From: Gammaproteobacteria bacterium
Lineage (GTDB): Bacteria > Pseudomonadota > Gammaproteobacteria > GCA-001735895
Length of the DNA: 5,196 nt
Direction: 5' to 3'
Assembly (NCBI GenBank): GCA_003645435.1
Contig: QNFD01000221.1
Span: 1 to 5,196, forward strand
Of the stretch, positions 1 through 5,196 are shown piece after piece; positions within the stretch are counted from its first letter, which is position 1; every line of letters begins with the position of its first letter. The position numbers were made by a program, and so were the translations under genes. The notes beneath the pieces were generated by a model. It was not told where the DNA came from. It made no database searches and saw nothing but the letters and a program-made list of their open reading frames with translations.

Positions 1-75
1 CCCCGGTAGCTCAGTTGGTAGAGCAATTGACTGTTAATCAATGGGTCCCTGGTTCGAGCCCGGGCCGGGGAGCCA
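1..75 (+). tRNA. tRNA-Asn (anticodon GUU), lacking its first base
   Basis: This gene encodes the tRNA that inserts asparagine at AAC and AAU codons. The cloverleaf folds completely except for base 1. The acceptor strand CCCCGG (1-6) pairs with CCGGGG (65-70), and A71 would pair with the missing U1 just left of the window. The anticodon stem ATTGA (26-30) pairs with TCAAT (38-42) around the loop CTGTTAA, with anticodon GTT at 33-35. The T-arm stem CCTGG/CCGGG (48-52 and 60-64) includes one G-U pair and carries the loop TTCGAGC. The discriminator is G72 and CCA is encoded at 73-75. The promoter lies outside the window. The terminator at 107-144 follows about 30 nt after CCA. No second tRNA is visible downstream. 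Confidence 0.96.
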
Positions 76-106
76 CTAATTAAAATCTCAGTATCTTACA
101 AAGCCT

Positions 107-144
107 AAAAAGCCCCTTACAGTCTTACTTTAAGGGGCTTTTTT
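107..144. terminator. Bidirectional Rho-independent terminator between convergent genes
   Basis: A perfect 13-bp stem is formed by 107-119 (AAAAAGCCCCTTA) and 131-143 (TAAGGGGCTTTTT), with an 11-nt loop at 120-130. On the plus strand the GC-rich core is followed by six T residues, which terminates the tRNA-Asn transcript. On the minus strand the A-tract becomes a T-tract, so the same hairpin can stop transcripts coming out of the TPR-sulfotransferase gene, whose stop codon is about 100 nt away. No other good terminator is seen between that stop codon and this hairpin. Confidence 0.9.
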
Positions 145-241
145 GTAATATATGATCGCAACAAACATTGGGATGTTGAATTTTCCGTAAAACAGGCCTT
201 TTTATCTTCCTTAAACTTAAGCATCCATTAAAATCACAAAA

Positions 242-2005
242 TTATCCATAAATTGTCCTCACCAGGGGTTCCAGTTGTTTCTCGTATCTCTTCCAGAGAT
301 TCACAGAGTCTTTGTACATCGGTCTACGAACCTGGGCATTGCTTGAGGTTTTAACAATTCGGCGAGTCTTGTGGAAGTCCAGGCAGGCATCATCCCAGGG
401 GAGATTACAAAAATCGAGCAGCTTTCTTATCTGATTCTCCTGGTCATCAACAAGTTCTTCATAACTCAGATCGTAGATAGCACCTGGCAAGATATTCTTC
501 CAGTATTCCATCAGGTCCAGGTAGAGATTGTAGTATTGCCCAAGCTCAGTCATGTCGTAGGAATAGGCATGGCCGCCCGAAAAATAATTCTTAAAAATAG
601 ATAGACAGTTATCTATCGGATCTCTCGTCAAGTGGATGATTTTAGCATTTGGCAGAATTGCCCTGATAAACCCGATGCGCAGGAAATTATGCGGCATCTT
701 GTCGGTAATATACTTTGCGCTTTCTGAGTACTTACGGATTCTTGCGATATATTCTTTTCCCAAATTCTTCAATGCACCTGAATCAAGATCGCTGATACAT
801 GCGGGGAATTTCATGGATGAATCCGCCGCGCATACCTTTTCGGTCAAATCTAAAAGATCACTTAACTCACCAGCACCAACAACATCCGGGTGGCTTGCGA
901 GAATCTGTTCAACCAGGCTTGTTCCTGATCGCGGCATACCCAAAATAAAAATTGGTGTTTGGTCTGAATGACCCACACCTATGCGATTAGAGAAAAATTC
1001 CAATGAGAATATTTCTTTTATATTGCGAAATAAATCCTCATCTTCAGCAATTGAATAGTCAAATGATGCCCTTTTTAGATGGGTTGCTTCGATGATAAAT
1101 TTCATCGCTTTTTCATATTCCCTTAAATCCTCGAATACTTTCCCCAGACTAAAGGCCAAACGCATTTTTGGCTCATCAGCGATACGCTCTTTGGCATACA
1201 AGGATTCCATAGAACGAACATCATCGTCGTATTCGGAGAATTTTTTACTCCTTGCGAGGGATCGGTATGCCTCGATAAATCCCGGGTCGATTGCAATGGC
1301 TTGCCGAAATGAGGCTATTGCATTATCTAGCTCACCCAGGTCATTTAACGCATTGCCAAGTCCATGGTAAGCCTCTATATGACCGGGATCGATTTCAATG
1401 ACTCTATGATAAGAGGCAATTGCATTATCTAGCTCACCCAGGTCACTTAGCGCATTGCCAAGTCCATGGTATGCCTCTATATGCCTGGGTTCGACTTCGA
1501 TGGCTTTTCTAAAATTTATGGCTGCATCATTAATCTCATCCCGTTCCATTAAAATGGCACCTAAATTGTTATATGTATCTGCAAGACGCGGATCTATTTT
1601 TATCGCATGCTGATAAGATACAATTGCTTCTTCAAATCGGCCCAGGCCTCGCATCGCATTACCTAAATTAGAATAAGCATCCGCATAATGCGGATCCTGC
1701 ACAATTGCTTCATTGAGCCAGTTGATTGCCTCTTCATTTTCGCCTCGCATCTGCAGGGCATTACCCAGGTTATTTAGCAACATCGGATGGTCTGGAAGAA
1801 GTTTCAGGGCTTTTCGATACGCAAAAATTGCCTCTTTACCTCGCCCCCGGTCCAGTAGAACATTCCCCAGATTACTGTGTGCCTCAACAAAATCCTGGTT
1901 GATTTTTATGGCTTTTTTGTAGGCTCGTTCGGCATCCGCCAGTTTTCCTTTTTGATGAAGGACTCTACCTTTTTCATAGTACTTAACCGCAATCTTGTGG
2001 TACAT
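242..2005 (-). CDS. TPR-repeat sulfotransferase family protein
   Basis: This is a cytoplasmic-looking protein with no signal peptide or membrane segment, in which an array of TPR repeats precedes a PAPS-dependent sulfotransferase domain. The open frame reaches a TTG at 2041 (599 aa). I prefer the ATG at 2005 (587 aa): it has TTGGAAA about 9 nt upstream, and the first 12 residues of the longer form are encoded partly by a repeat element. In 599-aa numbering, seven 34-residue TPRs run from about 20 to 257 (the typical pattern is AYxxLGNAL...AIxxYxxAIxxDP), with a partial eighth to about 270. A helical linker follows to about 360. The sulfotransferase domain covers about 363-590. It shows the 5'-phosphosulfate loop GMPRSGTS (368-375) and a 3'-phosphate-binding region LTRDPIDNCLSIF with Arg473 and Ser481. 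The acceptor is unknown; in this family TPRs probably bind a protein or glycan partner. Sampled lines are about 38-43% GC, lower than the neighbouring operon, suggesting an accessory gene. Confidence 0.9.
   Translation of the reverse strand: MYHKIAVKYYEKGRVLHQKGKLADAERAYKKAIKINQDFVEAHSNLGNVLLDRGRGKEAIFAYRKALKLLPDHPMLLNNLGNALQMRGENEEAINWLNEAIVQDPHYADAYSNLGNAMRGLGRFEEAIVSYQHAIKIDPRLADTYNNLGAILMERDEINDAAINFRKAIEVEPRHIEAYHGLGNALSDLGELDNAIASYHRVIEIDPGHIEAYHGLGNALNDLGELDNAIASFRQAIAIDPGFIEAYRSLARSKKFSEYDDDVRSMESLYAKERIADEPKMRLAFSLGKVFEDLREYEKAMKFIIEATHLKRASFDYSIAEDEDLFRNIKEIFSLEFFSNRIGVGHSDQTPIFILGMPRSGTSLVEQILASHPDVVGAGELSDLLDLTEKVCAADSSMKFPACISDLDSGALKNLGKEYIARIRKYSESAKYITDKMPHNFLRIGFIRAILPNAKIIHLTRDPIDNCLSIFKNYFSGGHAYSYDMTELGQYYNLYLDLMEYWKNILPGAIYDLSYEELVDDQENQIRKLLDFCNLPWDDACLDFHKTRRIVKTSSNAQVRRPMYKDSVNLWKRYEKQLEPLVRTIYG
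1311..1482. repeat. Tandem duplication of a 102-bp TPR-coding unit
   Basis: The stretch 1311-1380 recurs at 1413-1482, exactly 102 bp away, with 66 of 70 bases identical by direct reading. The period equals one 34-residue TPR. In protein terms, residues 188-210 and 222-244 of the long form are identical except for one Ser/Asn change. The other TPRs in this gene are far more diverged, so this pair arose recently by internal duplication or was homogenised by gene conversion. Confidence 0.9.
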
Positions 2006-2030
2006 GGGTATATTTTCCAAATATTCGGGA

Positions 2031-2190
2031 GCTGGCCCCAATGGTACTTACTTAAGGCCAATATCGTCGTCATCCCGGGCTTGACCGAAGCGTCGGACCG
2101 CCGGGATCCATAGGGAGCTGGATTGCGGCTCGGAGGCCGCAATGACGAGTTCTAAAAGCTTAAGTAAGTGCCATTGGGACCTGGCCCAGC
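2031..2190. repeat. Nested inverted-repeat element (MITE/REP-like), about 160 bp
   Basis: The outer arms are 2031-2056 and 2159-2190. Their core is a 20-bp inverted repeat, 2037-2056 against 2159-2178, with 19 of 20 matches. Both outer ends read GCTGG inward, but the right arm has about 6 extra bases. Inside lies a second inverted pair, TCGTCAT (2067-2073) and ATGACGA (2142-2148). This encloses two hairpins: ATCCCGG/CCGGGAT (2072-2078 and 2101-2107), and ATTGCGGC/GCCGCAAT (2122-2129 and 2136-2143) with a 6-nt loop. The inner part resembles the dispersed palindromic repeats with GTCATCCCGGG and GTCATTGCGG ends that I know from many proteobacteria; that recognition is from memory. No transposase is encoded. 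Element limits are inferred from symmetry only, and no clear target-site duplication is visible. Confidence 0.75.
2122..2143. repeat. Perfect GC-rich hairpin inside the repeat element
   Basis: An 8-bp perfect stem, ATTGCGGC (2122-2129) and GCCGCAAT (2136-2143), closes a 6-nt loop TCGGAG. It is the strongest single hairpin in the 2031-2190 element. It lies downstream of the DUF721 stop codon on the minus strand, so it could protect the 3' end of the operon mRNA or slow transcription. It lacks a T-tract, so it is not a classical intrinsic terminator. Confidence 0.7.
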
Positions 2191-2630
2191 TATTTCTTTT
2201 TTAGAACACTTGCCAGTGATAGCAGCGATTTCCTCAAGTCTTCATCTTCGATCCAGTTAGCGTTTTTGGTGATTGCGGCGGCTGTCTCCGGCGAAACCCG
2301 GGCGGGTTTACTCGATGTCGGGCGAGTTCCGACATTCAATAATGAATCCGGCATGGTCTGGATTTTTAGTTTCTGCTTCATGCCCAGGGTTTCGTGGATT
2401 TGTTGCTGGACTTCCGCCACGTACAGGCGCAGGTAATTAGCGACCTGGGGGTCGGCGGCCGCAATGGTTATATCTTCATCTCCGCAATTAATCACCGACA
2501 CCTGTTGGTTTATAGGCTCGGGCAAGTGTTCCCGCAAAAACTTCTGGATGGCCCTGGTTTGGCTACTTACCTGTTTAAAATTACCAGGCAGTATCGATTT
2601 ACACCACTGGTCCAGGGATTTTCTGCTCAT
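2190..2630 (-). CDS. DUF721 / DciA-like protein, putative replicative helicase loader
   Basis: This 146-aa protein resembles the DUF721 (DciA) family, whose studied members bind the DnaB helicase and help load it at replication. Residues about 20-95 fit the KH-like DUF721 core: LREHLPEPI, then a beta-rich stretch, then NYLRLYVAEVQQQIHETLG and a KLKIQTMP strand. A polar linker follows. The C-terminal part (about 112-146) carries SPETAAAITKNANWIEDEDL and a following LRKSLLSLAS-type helix, matching the tail of gammaproteobacterial homologues as I remember them. The ATG start overlaps the rluB stop in an ATGA, so translation is probably coupled; AAGAAG lies 6 nt upstream. The TAG stop abuts the right end of the repeat element. 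A paralogue elsewhere in the genome (for example near lpxC/secA) could be the main DciA, so I do not assign the symbol. Confidence 0.78.
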   Translation of the reverse strand: MSRKSLDQWCKSILPGNFKQVSSQTRAIQKFLREHLPEPINQQVSVINCGDEDITIAAADPQVANYLRLYVAEVQQQIHETLGMKQKLKIQTMPDSLLNVGTRPTSSKPARVSPETAAAITKNANWIEDEDLRKSLLSLASVLKKK

Positions 2631-3400
2631 TTTTTGCTTCTTTTATCTCGGGATTTGACCGGAGTTTTATAGTCCAGGCCGAGTTTTTGATAGAGCCGCT
2701 GCACCACGGCGTCATCGAGAAACCGATGTTTACCCGGTTTTAACCATTTCGGCAAGTTGAAACCGTCATAGCGCACCCGCACCAACCTGCTGACCTCGAC
2801 TCCGACCGCTTCCCACAGGCGCCGCACTTCACGATTTTTGCCTTCTTTCAAAATGACATGATACCAGTGGTTAGTGCCTTCACCGCCGCTATCAATAATA
2901 TCCTCGAAATGGGCCATGCCGTCGTCCAGCTCAACCCCCTGCCTGAGCTGTTGCAGCATTTCGGTGCTCACCGCGCCGTGAACCCGAACCGCATACTCAC
3001 GTTCAATTTCATACGAGGGATGCATCAGTCTATTGGCAAGTTCGCCCTGGTTGGTAAACAGAATCAAACCGCTGGTATTAATATCGAGGCGTCCGATACT
3101 GACCCAGCGACCCTGCGACAGTCCCGGCAAATTACGAAATACACTGGCGCGTCCTTGCGGATCCGCACGCGTACAGACTTCGCCGATGGGTTTATGGTAG
3201 ATCAATAGTTTGGGGCTGGAATCGAACCTGGGCAGACGGATTAATTTACCATCGAGCGCGATTTTCTCCCGGCCACTGATCTGATCACCCGGTTTGGCAG
3301 TCTTGCCATCGACGCTAATACGCCCCTGCTGCAACATGGCGTCAACCTGACGCCTCGAGGCAATGCCATGATGCGCTAGTATTTTCTGGATTCGTTCCAT
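2627..3400 (-). CDS. rluB: 23S rRNA pseudouridine synthase RluB
   Basis: RluB converts uridine 2605 of 23S rRNA (E. coli numbering) to pseudouridine. The 257-aa protein starts with an S4 RNA-binding domain (about 1-48, ERIQKILAHHGIASRRQVD), followed by the RsuA/RluB/RluE/RluF catalytic domain. The catalytic Asp106 lies in GRLDINTSGLILFTN. Later family motifs are YEIEREYAVRV (130-140) and KEGKNREVRRLWEAVG (185-200), then LVRVRYDGF. The S4 domain argues against RluE, and the position beside scpAB fits RluB. The tail is short and basic (ending RDKRSKK), shorter than the E. coli extension. The ATG at 3400 has only a weak AGAG upstream. It follows scpB by 50 nt and overlaps the next gene by 4 nt. 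Confidence 0.94.
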   Translation of the reverse strand: MERIQKILAHHGIASRRQVDAMLQQGRISVDGKTAKPGDQISGREKIALDGKLIRLPRFDSSPKLLIYHKPIGEVCTRADPQGRASVFRNLPGLSQGRWVSIGRLDINTSGLILFTNQGELANRLMHPSYEIEREYAVRVHGAVSTEMLQQLRQGVELDDGMAHFEDIIDSGGEGTNHWYHVILKEGKNREVRRLWEAVGVEVSRLVRVRYDGFNLPKWLKPGKHRFLDDAVVQRLYQKLGLDYKTPVKSRDKRSKK

Positions 3401-3450
3401 TTATAGATACTCTAAATCGATGATTGCCTGGTCGAAAGGCTACCGATGAT

Positions 3451-4062
3451 TTACGTCTCTTCGATCAGTTCAGCGGTTTGGCTAAAACTGGCTTGCCTGA
3501 CATCGCTGAAGGCGAGTCCCGGATTATACTGATCGAGATCCCTGATTTCGGCCAGCGTGGGTAATTCGTTGAGTGACTTCATGTTAAAATAATCGAGAAA
3601 TTCCCGCGTGGTACCGTAAAGCGTTGGTCTGCCCGGCACGTCTTTGTGACCCAGCGGTTTAACCCATTCACGCTCCTGCAGCGTCCTGATGATATTGGTA
3701 CTGACGCTAACGCCGCGAATATCTTCGATTTCGCCCCGCGTAATCGGTTGCCGATAGGCGATCAGCGCCAGGGTTTCCATCAGGGCCCTTGAATAGCGCG
3801 GGGGCTTTTGGTCCCACAGGCGCGCTACCCAGGCCTCGTAAGCCGGCTTTACCTGCAATCGAAACCCCGAGGCAACCTGCTTCAGTTCCAGGCCACCGTG
3901 CGCGTACTTTTCAACTAACTCGAGGATCGCCTTCCTGATATCGTCTTTGCCAGGCTGATCAACATCACCGATAAACAAATCAAAAATTGAATTCACCGAC
4001 AGGGGTCTGTCGGCCGCGGCAAACAGTGCTTCGAGAACCGGTTTTAGCTTTTCATTTTCCAT
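3451..4062 (-). CDS. scpB: Segregation and condensation protein B (ScpB)
   Basis: ScpB is the KITE-type winged-helix subunit that dimerises and binds the kleisin ScpA in the SMC-ScpAB complex, which organises and segregates the chromosome in the cytoplasm. The 203-aa protein has two winged-helix domains, at about 5-80 and 88-160. The family signatures are RALMETLALIAYRQPITRGEIEDIRGV, then the GRPTLYGTTREFLDYF segment and the following SLNELPTL. An acidic, variable tail ends it. I chose the ATG at 4062 rather than the adjacent TTG at 4065 because GGCGGA lies 3 nt before the ATG and would directly abut the TTG. It begins about 10 nt after the scpA stop, so translation is probably coupled. Confidence 0.95.
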   Translation of the reverse strand: MENEKLKPVLEALFAAADRPLSVNSIFDLFIGDVDQPGKDDIRKAILELVEKYAHGGLELKQVASGFRLQVKPAYEAWVARLWDQKPPRYSRALMETLALIAYRQPITRGEIEDIRGVSVSTNIIRTLQEREWVKPLGHKDVPGRPTLYGTTREFLDYFNMKSLNELPTLAEIRDLDQYNPGLAFSDVRQASFSQTAELIEET

Positions 4063-4072
4063 CAATCCGCCA

Positions 4073-4879
4073 TCAAGCTTTTGCTTTTACGTAAATGGGA
4101 GCATAAGGCTCGGCCTGCACCAGTTCAATCAGCGATTCCTTGAGTAGTTCGAGAATCGCGAGAAAACTCACGACAACACCCATGCGCCCTTCCTTGACAT
4201 CGAAGAAATCACCGAAGCTGGTAAAGCGATCGGCCGAAACCCGACTGAGTACAATCACCATGCGGTCACGTACCGACAGGGGTTCACGCTCAACATGATG
4301 ACTCGCAAACTGTTCCGCACGATTGACGACATCGCGAAACGCGGCCAGCAAGTCCTTAATCTGCACTTCCGGCAAGGGAATTTTTATATCGATTTGCGGA
4401 ATCTCGATATCGGTCAGATGAATATCCCGTTCCAGGCGTTCGAGCCTGTCGAGATCCTCGGCCGCTTTTTTAAACTGTTCGTACTCCTGTAAGCGGCGGA
4501 TTAACTCGGCGCGCGGATCTTCTTCCTCGCTGGATTCAATCGGTCTCGGCAATAACATGCGGGATTTTATTTCCGCCAGCATCGAAGCCATTACCAGGTA
4601 CTCCGCGGCCAGTTCCAGTTCCAGTTCGACCATTAACTCGATATATTCCATATACTGCCGCGTAATCGCGGCGATGGGAATATTCAATACATCGATATTC
4701 TGCCGTTTGATCATATACAGCAATAAATCCAGCGGTCCCTCGAAGGTTTCGAGAAAAACCTGTAACGCATCGGGTGGAATGTATAAATCCTGCGGAATTA
4801 CGGTCAGGGGTTCACCCTGTACCAGCGCAAATGGCATTTCCGACTGATTGGAAGCGTTTTTCAATAGCGTATCGCTCAT
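4073..4879 (-). CDS. scpA: Segregation and condensation protein A (ScpA, kleisin)
   Basis: ScpA is the kleisin that bridges the two SMC heads and holds the ScpB dimer, closing the SMC ring around DNA. The 268-aa protein has a variable N-terminal leader (1-40). The kleisin N-terminal domain follows, with the FEGPLDLLLYMIKRQ motif (46-60) and LAAEYLVMASMLAEIKSRML (90-109), which contact the SMC neck. The acidic/charged middle (115-155) fits the ScpB-binding segment. A C-terminal winged helix (about 203-268), with VVVSFLAILELLKESLIELVQ, binds the SMC cap. The length is normal for the family. The ATG at 4879 lies 3 nt after the trpS stop, with no strong Shine-Dalgarno, suggesting coupling to trpS translation. 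No smc gene is in the window. Confidence 0.96.
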   Translation of the reverse strand: MSDTLLKNASNQSEMPFALVQGEPLTVIPQDLYIPPDALQVFLETFEGPLDLLLYMIKRQNIDVLNIPIAAITRQYMEYIELMVELELELAAEYLVMASMLAEIKSRMLLPRPIESSEEEDPRAELIRRLQEYEQFKKAAEDLDRLERLERDIHLTDIEIPQIDIKIPLPEVQIKDLLAAFRDVVNRAEQFASHHVEREPLSVRDRMVIVLSRVSADRFTSFGDFFDVKEGRMGVVVSFLAILELLKESLIELVQAEPYAPIYVKAKA

Positions 4880-4882
4880 CGC

Positions 4883-5196
4883 TTAACGGAAAGTCAAGCC
4901 CATGACTTTACGCACCTCTTCGATGGTGTCCTGGGCAACATCGCGCGCGGCCTCGCAACCTTCGTTAATAATGCTGTCGACACCCGATAAATCAGTCAGA
5001 TAATCTTTCACGCGCTCCTGGATGGGCTTTAGTTCGGCCTGTATCGCATCGACAATATGTTGTTTACAGTCGAGGCAGCCAATCGAGGCGGTCTTACAGC
5101 CCTGCGCAAGTTCTTTACGCGTTTGCTCCGGGGTATATACCTTGTGCCAATCCCAAACCGGGCACTTTGCCGGGTCACCCGGATCGGTACGCCGCA
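4883..5196 (-). CDS. trpS: Tryptophanyl-tRNA synthetase, C-terminal part (5' end outside window)
   Basis: TrpS charges tRNA-Trp with tryptophan. Only the last 103 codons and the TAA stop are present; the nucleotide-binding HIGH-like and KMSKS motifs lie beyond the right edge. The visible part starts RRTDPGDPAKCPVWDWHKVY and ends EEVRKVMGLTFR, matching the C-terminal domain of the longer bacterial TrpRS type. Four cysteines at visible residues 11, 33, 40 and 43 form C-x21-C-x6-C-x2-C. This closely resembles the C-x22-C-x6-C-x2-C motif reported to bind a [4Fe-4S] cluster in Thermotoga maritima TrpRS. The gene is the most upstream visible member of the minus-strand operon, 3 nt from scpA. Confidence 0.93.
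   Translation of the reverse strand, partial: RRTDPGDPAKCPVWDWHKVYTPEQTRKELAQGCKTASIGCLDCKQHIVDAIQAELKPIQERVKDYLTDLSGVDSIINEGCEAARDVAQDTIEEVRKVMGLTFR

Noticed and set aside
197..211. Possible terminator at AAAACAGGCCTTTTT just after the sulfotransferase stop
   Set aside because: The core AGGCCT is self-complementary with no loop, so it cannot form a stable RNA hairpin of terminator type.
1..241. tRNA-Asn 3' end as attachment site for an integrated element
   Set aside because: No integrase is present and I found no second copy of the tRNA 3' end within the window. The terminator and the minus-strand gene follow directly, so integration is only a possibility.
371..971. Plus-strand open frames opposite the sulfotransferase domain (371-604 and 636-971)
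   Set aside because: They are antisense to a well-supported sulfotransferase domain, have no recognisable motif and no good ribosome site; they are shadow frames.
1092..2113. Plus-strand open frames opposite the TPR array (1092-1370, 1713-1922, 1877-2113)
   Set aside because: Their repetitive Ser/Arg-rich translations are the antisense image of TPR codons; the last one also runs into the repeat element.
1906..2142. Minus-strand 78-codon frame across the repeat element and the 5' end of the TPR gene
   Set aside because: It reads through the palindromic repeat and then overlaps the TPR gene out of frame; the product has no domain pattern.
2394..3208. Plus-strand frames opposite the DUF721 gene and rluB (2394-2672, 2464-2658, 2858-3208)
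   Set aside because: They are antisense to conserved, motif-bearing genes and have no independent support.
3418..3451. 8-bp direct repeat CGATGATT in the scpB-rluB gap as an operator
   Set aside because: The repeat is short, has no symmetry fitting a known regulator, and one copy overlaps the scpB stop; chance is an adequate explanation.
4062..4073. ATG overlapping the scpA stop codon (ATGA at 4070-4073) as the scpB start
   Set aside because: That ATG is out of frame with scpB and reaches a stop after two more codons (ATG GCG GAT TGA).
4295..4847. Plus-strand frames opposite scpA (4295-4492 and 4557-4847)
   Set aside because: Antisense to the conserved kleisin domains; low-complexity Ser-rich translation typical of shadow frames.

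Overview
The window looks like a piece of a gammaproteobacterial chromosome, probably not an enteric one. The evidence is the compact minus-strand cluster trpS-scpA-scpB-rluB-DUF721, the protein sequences themselves, and the use of ScpAB (enterics use MukBEF instead). No genus can be named from this sequence.

Layout, left to right. At 1-75 there is a plus-strand tRNA-Asn(GUU) that lacks only its first base. It is followed by a strong hairpin terminator at 107-144. This terminator has an A-tract on one side and a T-tract on the other, so it can also end minus-strand transcription arriving from the right. The stretch 145-241 is AT-rich and no gene is seen in it. A large minus-strand gene (242-2005, or to 2041 if a TTG start is used) encodes a TPR-repeat protein fused to a PAPS-type sulfotransferase domain. 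Two of its TPR units are a near-identical tandem duplication.

A nested inverted-repeat element of about 160 bp (2031-2190) lies between this gene and the conserved cluster. It has imperfect terminal inverted repeats and two inner hairpins, and resembles a MITE or REP-type element. One end touches the stop codon of the DUF721 gene. The other supplies the apparent TTG start and first residues of the TPR-sulfotransferase reading frame.

From 2190 to the right edge all genes are on the minus strand, so transcription runs right to left: the 3' part of trpS, scpA, scpB, rluB, then a DciA-like DUF721 gene. Spacing is tight: 3 nt trpS-scpA, about 10 nt scpA-scpB, 50 nt scpB-rluB, and an ATGA overlap rluB-DUF721. 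This is probably one operon. It links tRNA charging, the SMC kleisin complex for chromosome segregation, 23S rRNA pseudouridylation, and a likely replicative-helicase loader.

The operon reads as core genome. The TPR-sulfotransferase gene is visibly richer in A+T and sits between a tRNA and a repeat element, so it looks accessory. No clearly undescribed system is visible. The most worthwhile leads are the repeat element at the gene boundary, the TPR-sulfotransferase, the Cys motif in TrpS that suggests an iron-sulfur cluster, and the DciA-like gene in the scpAB operon.
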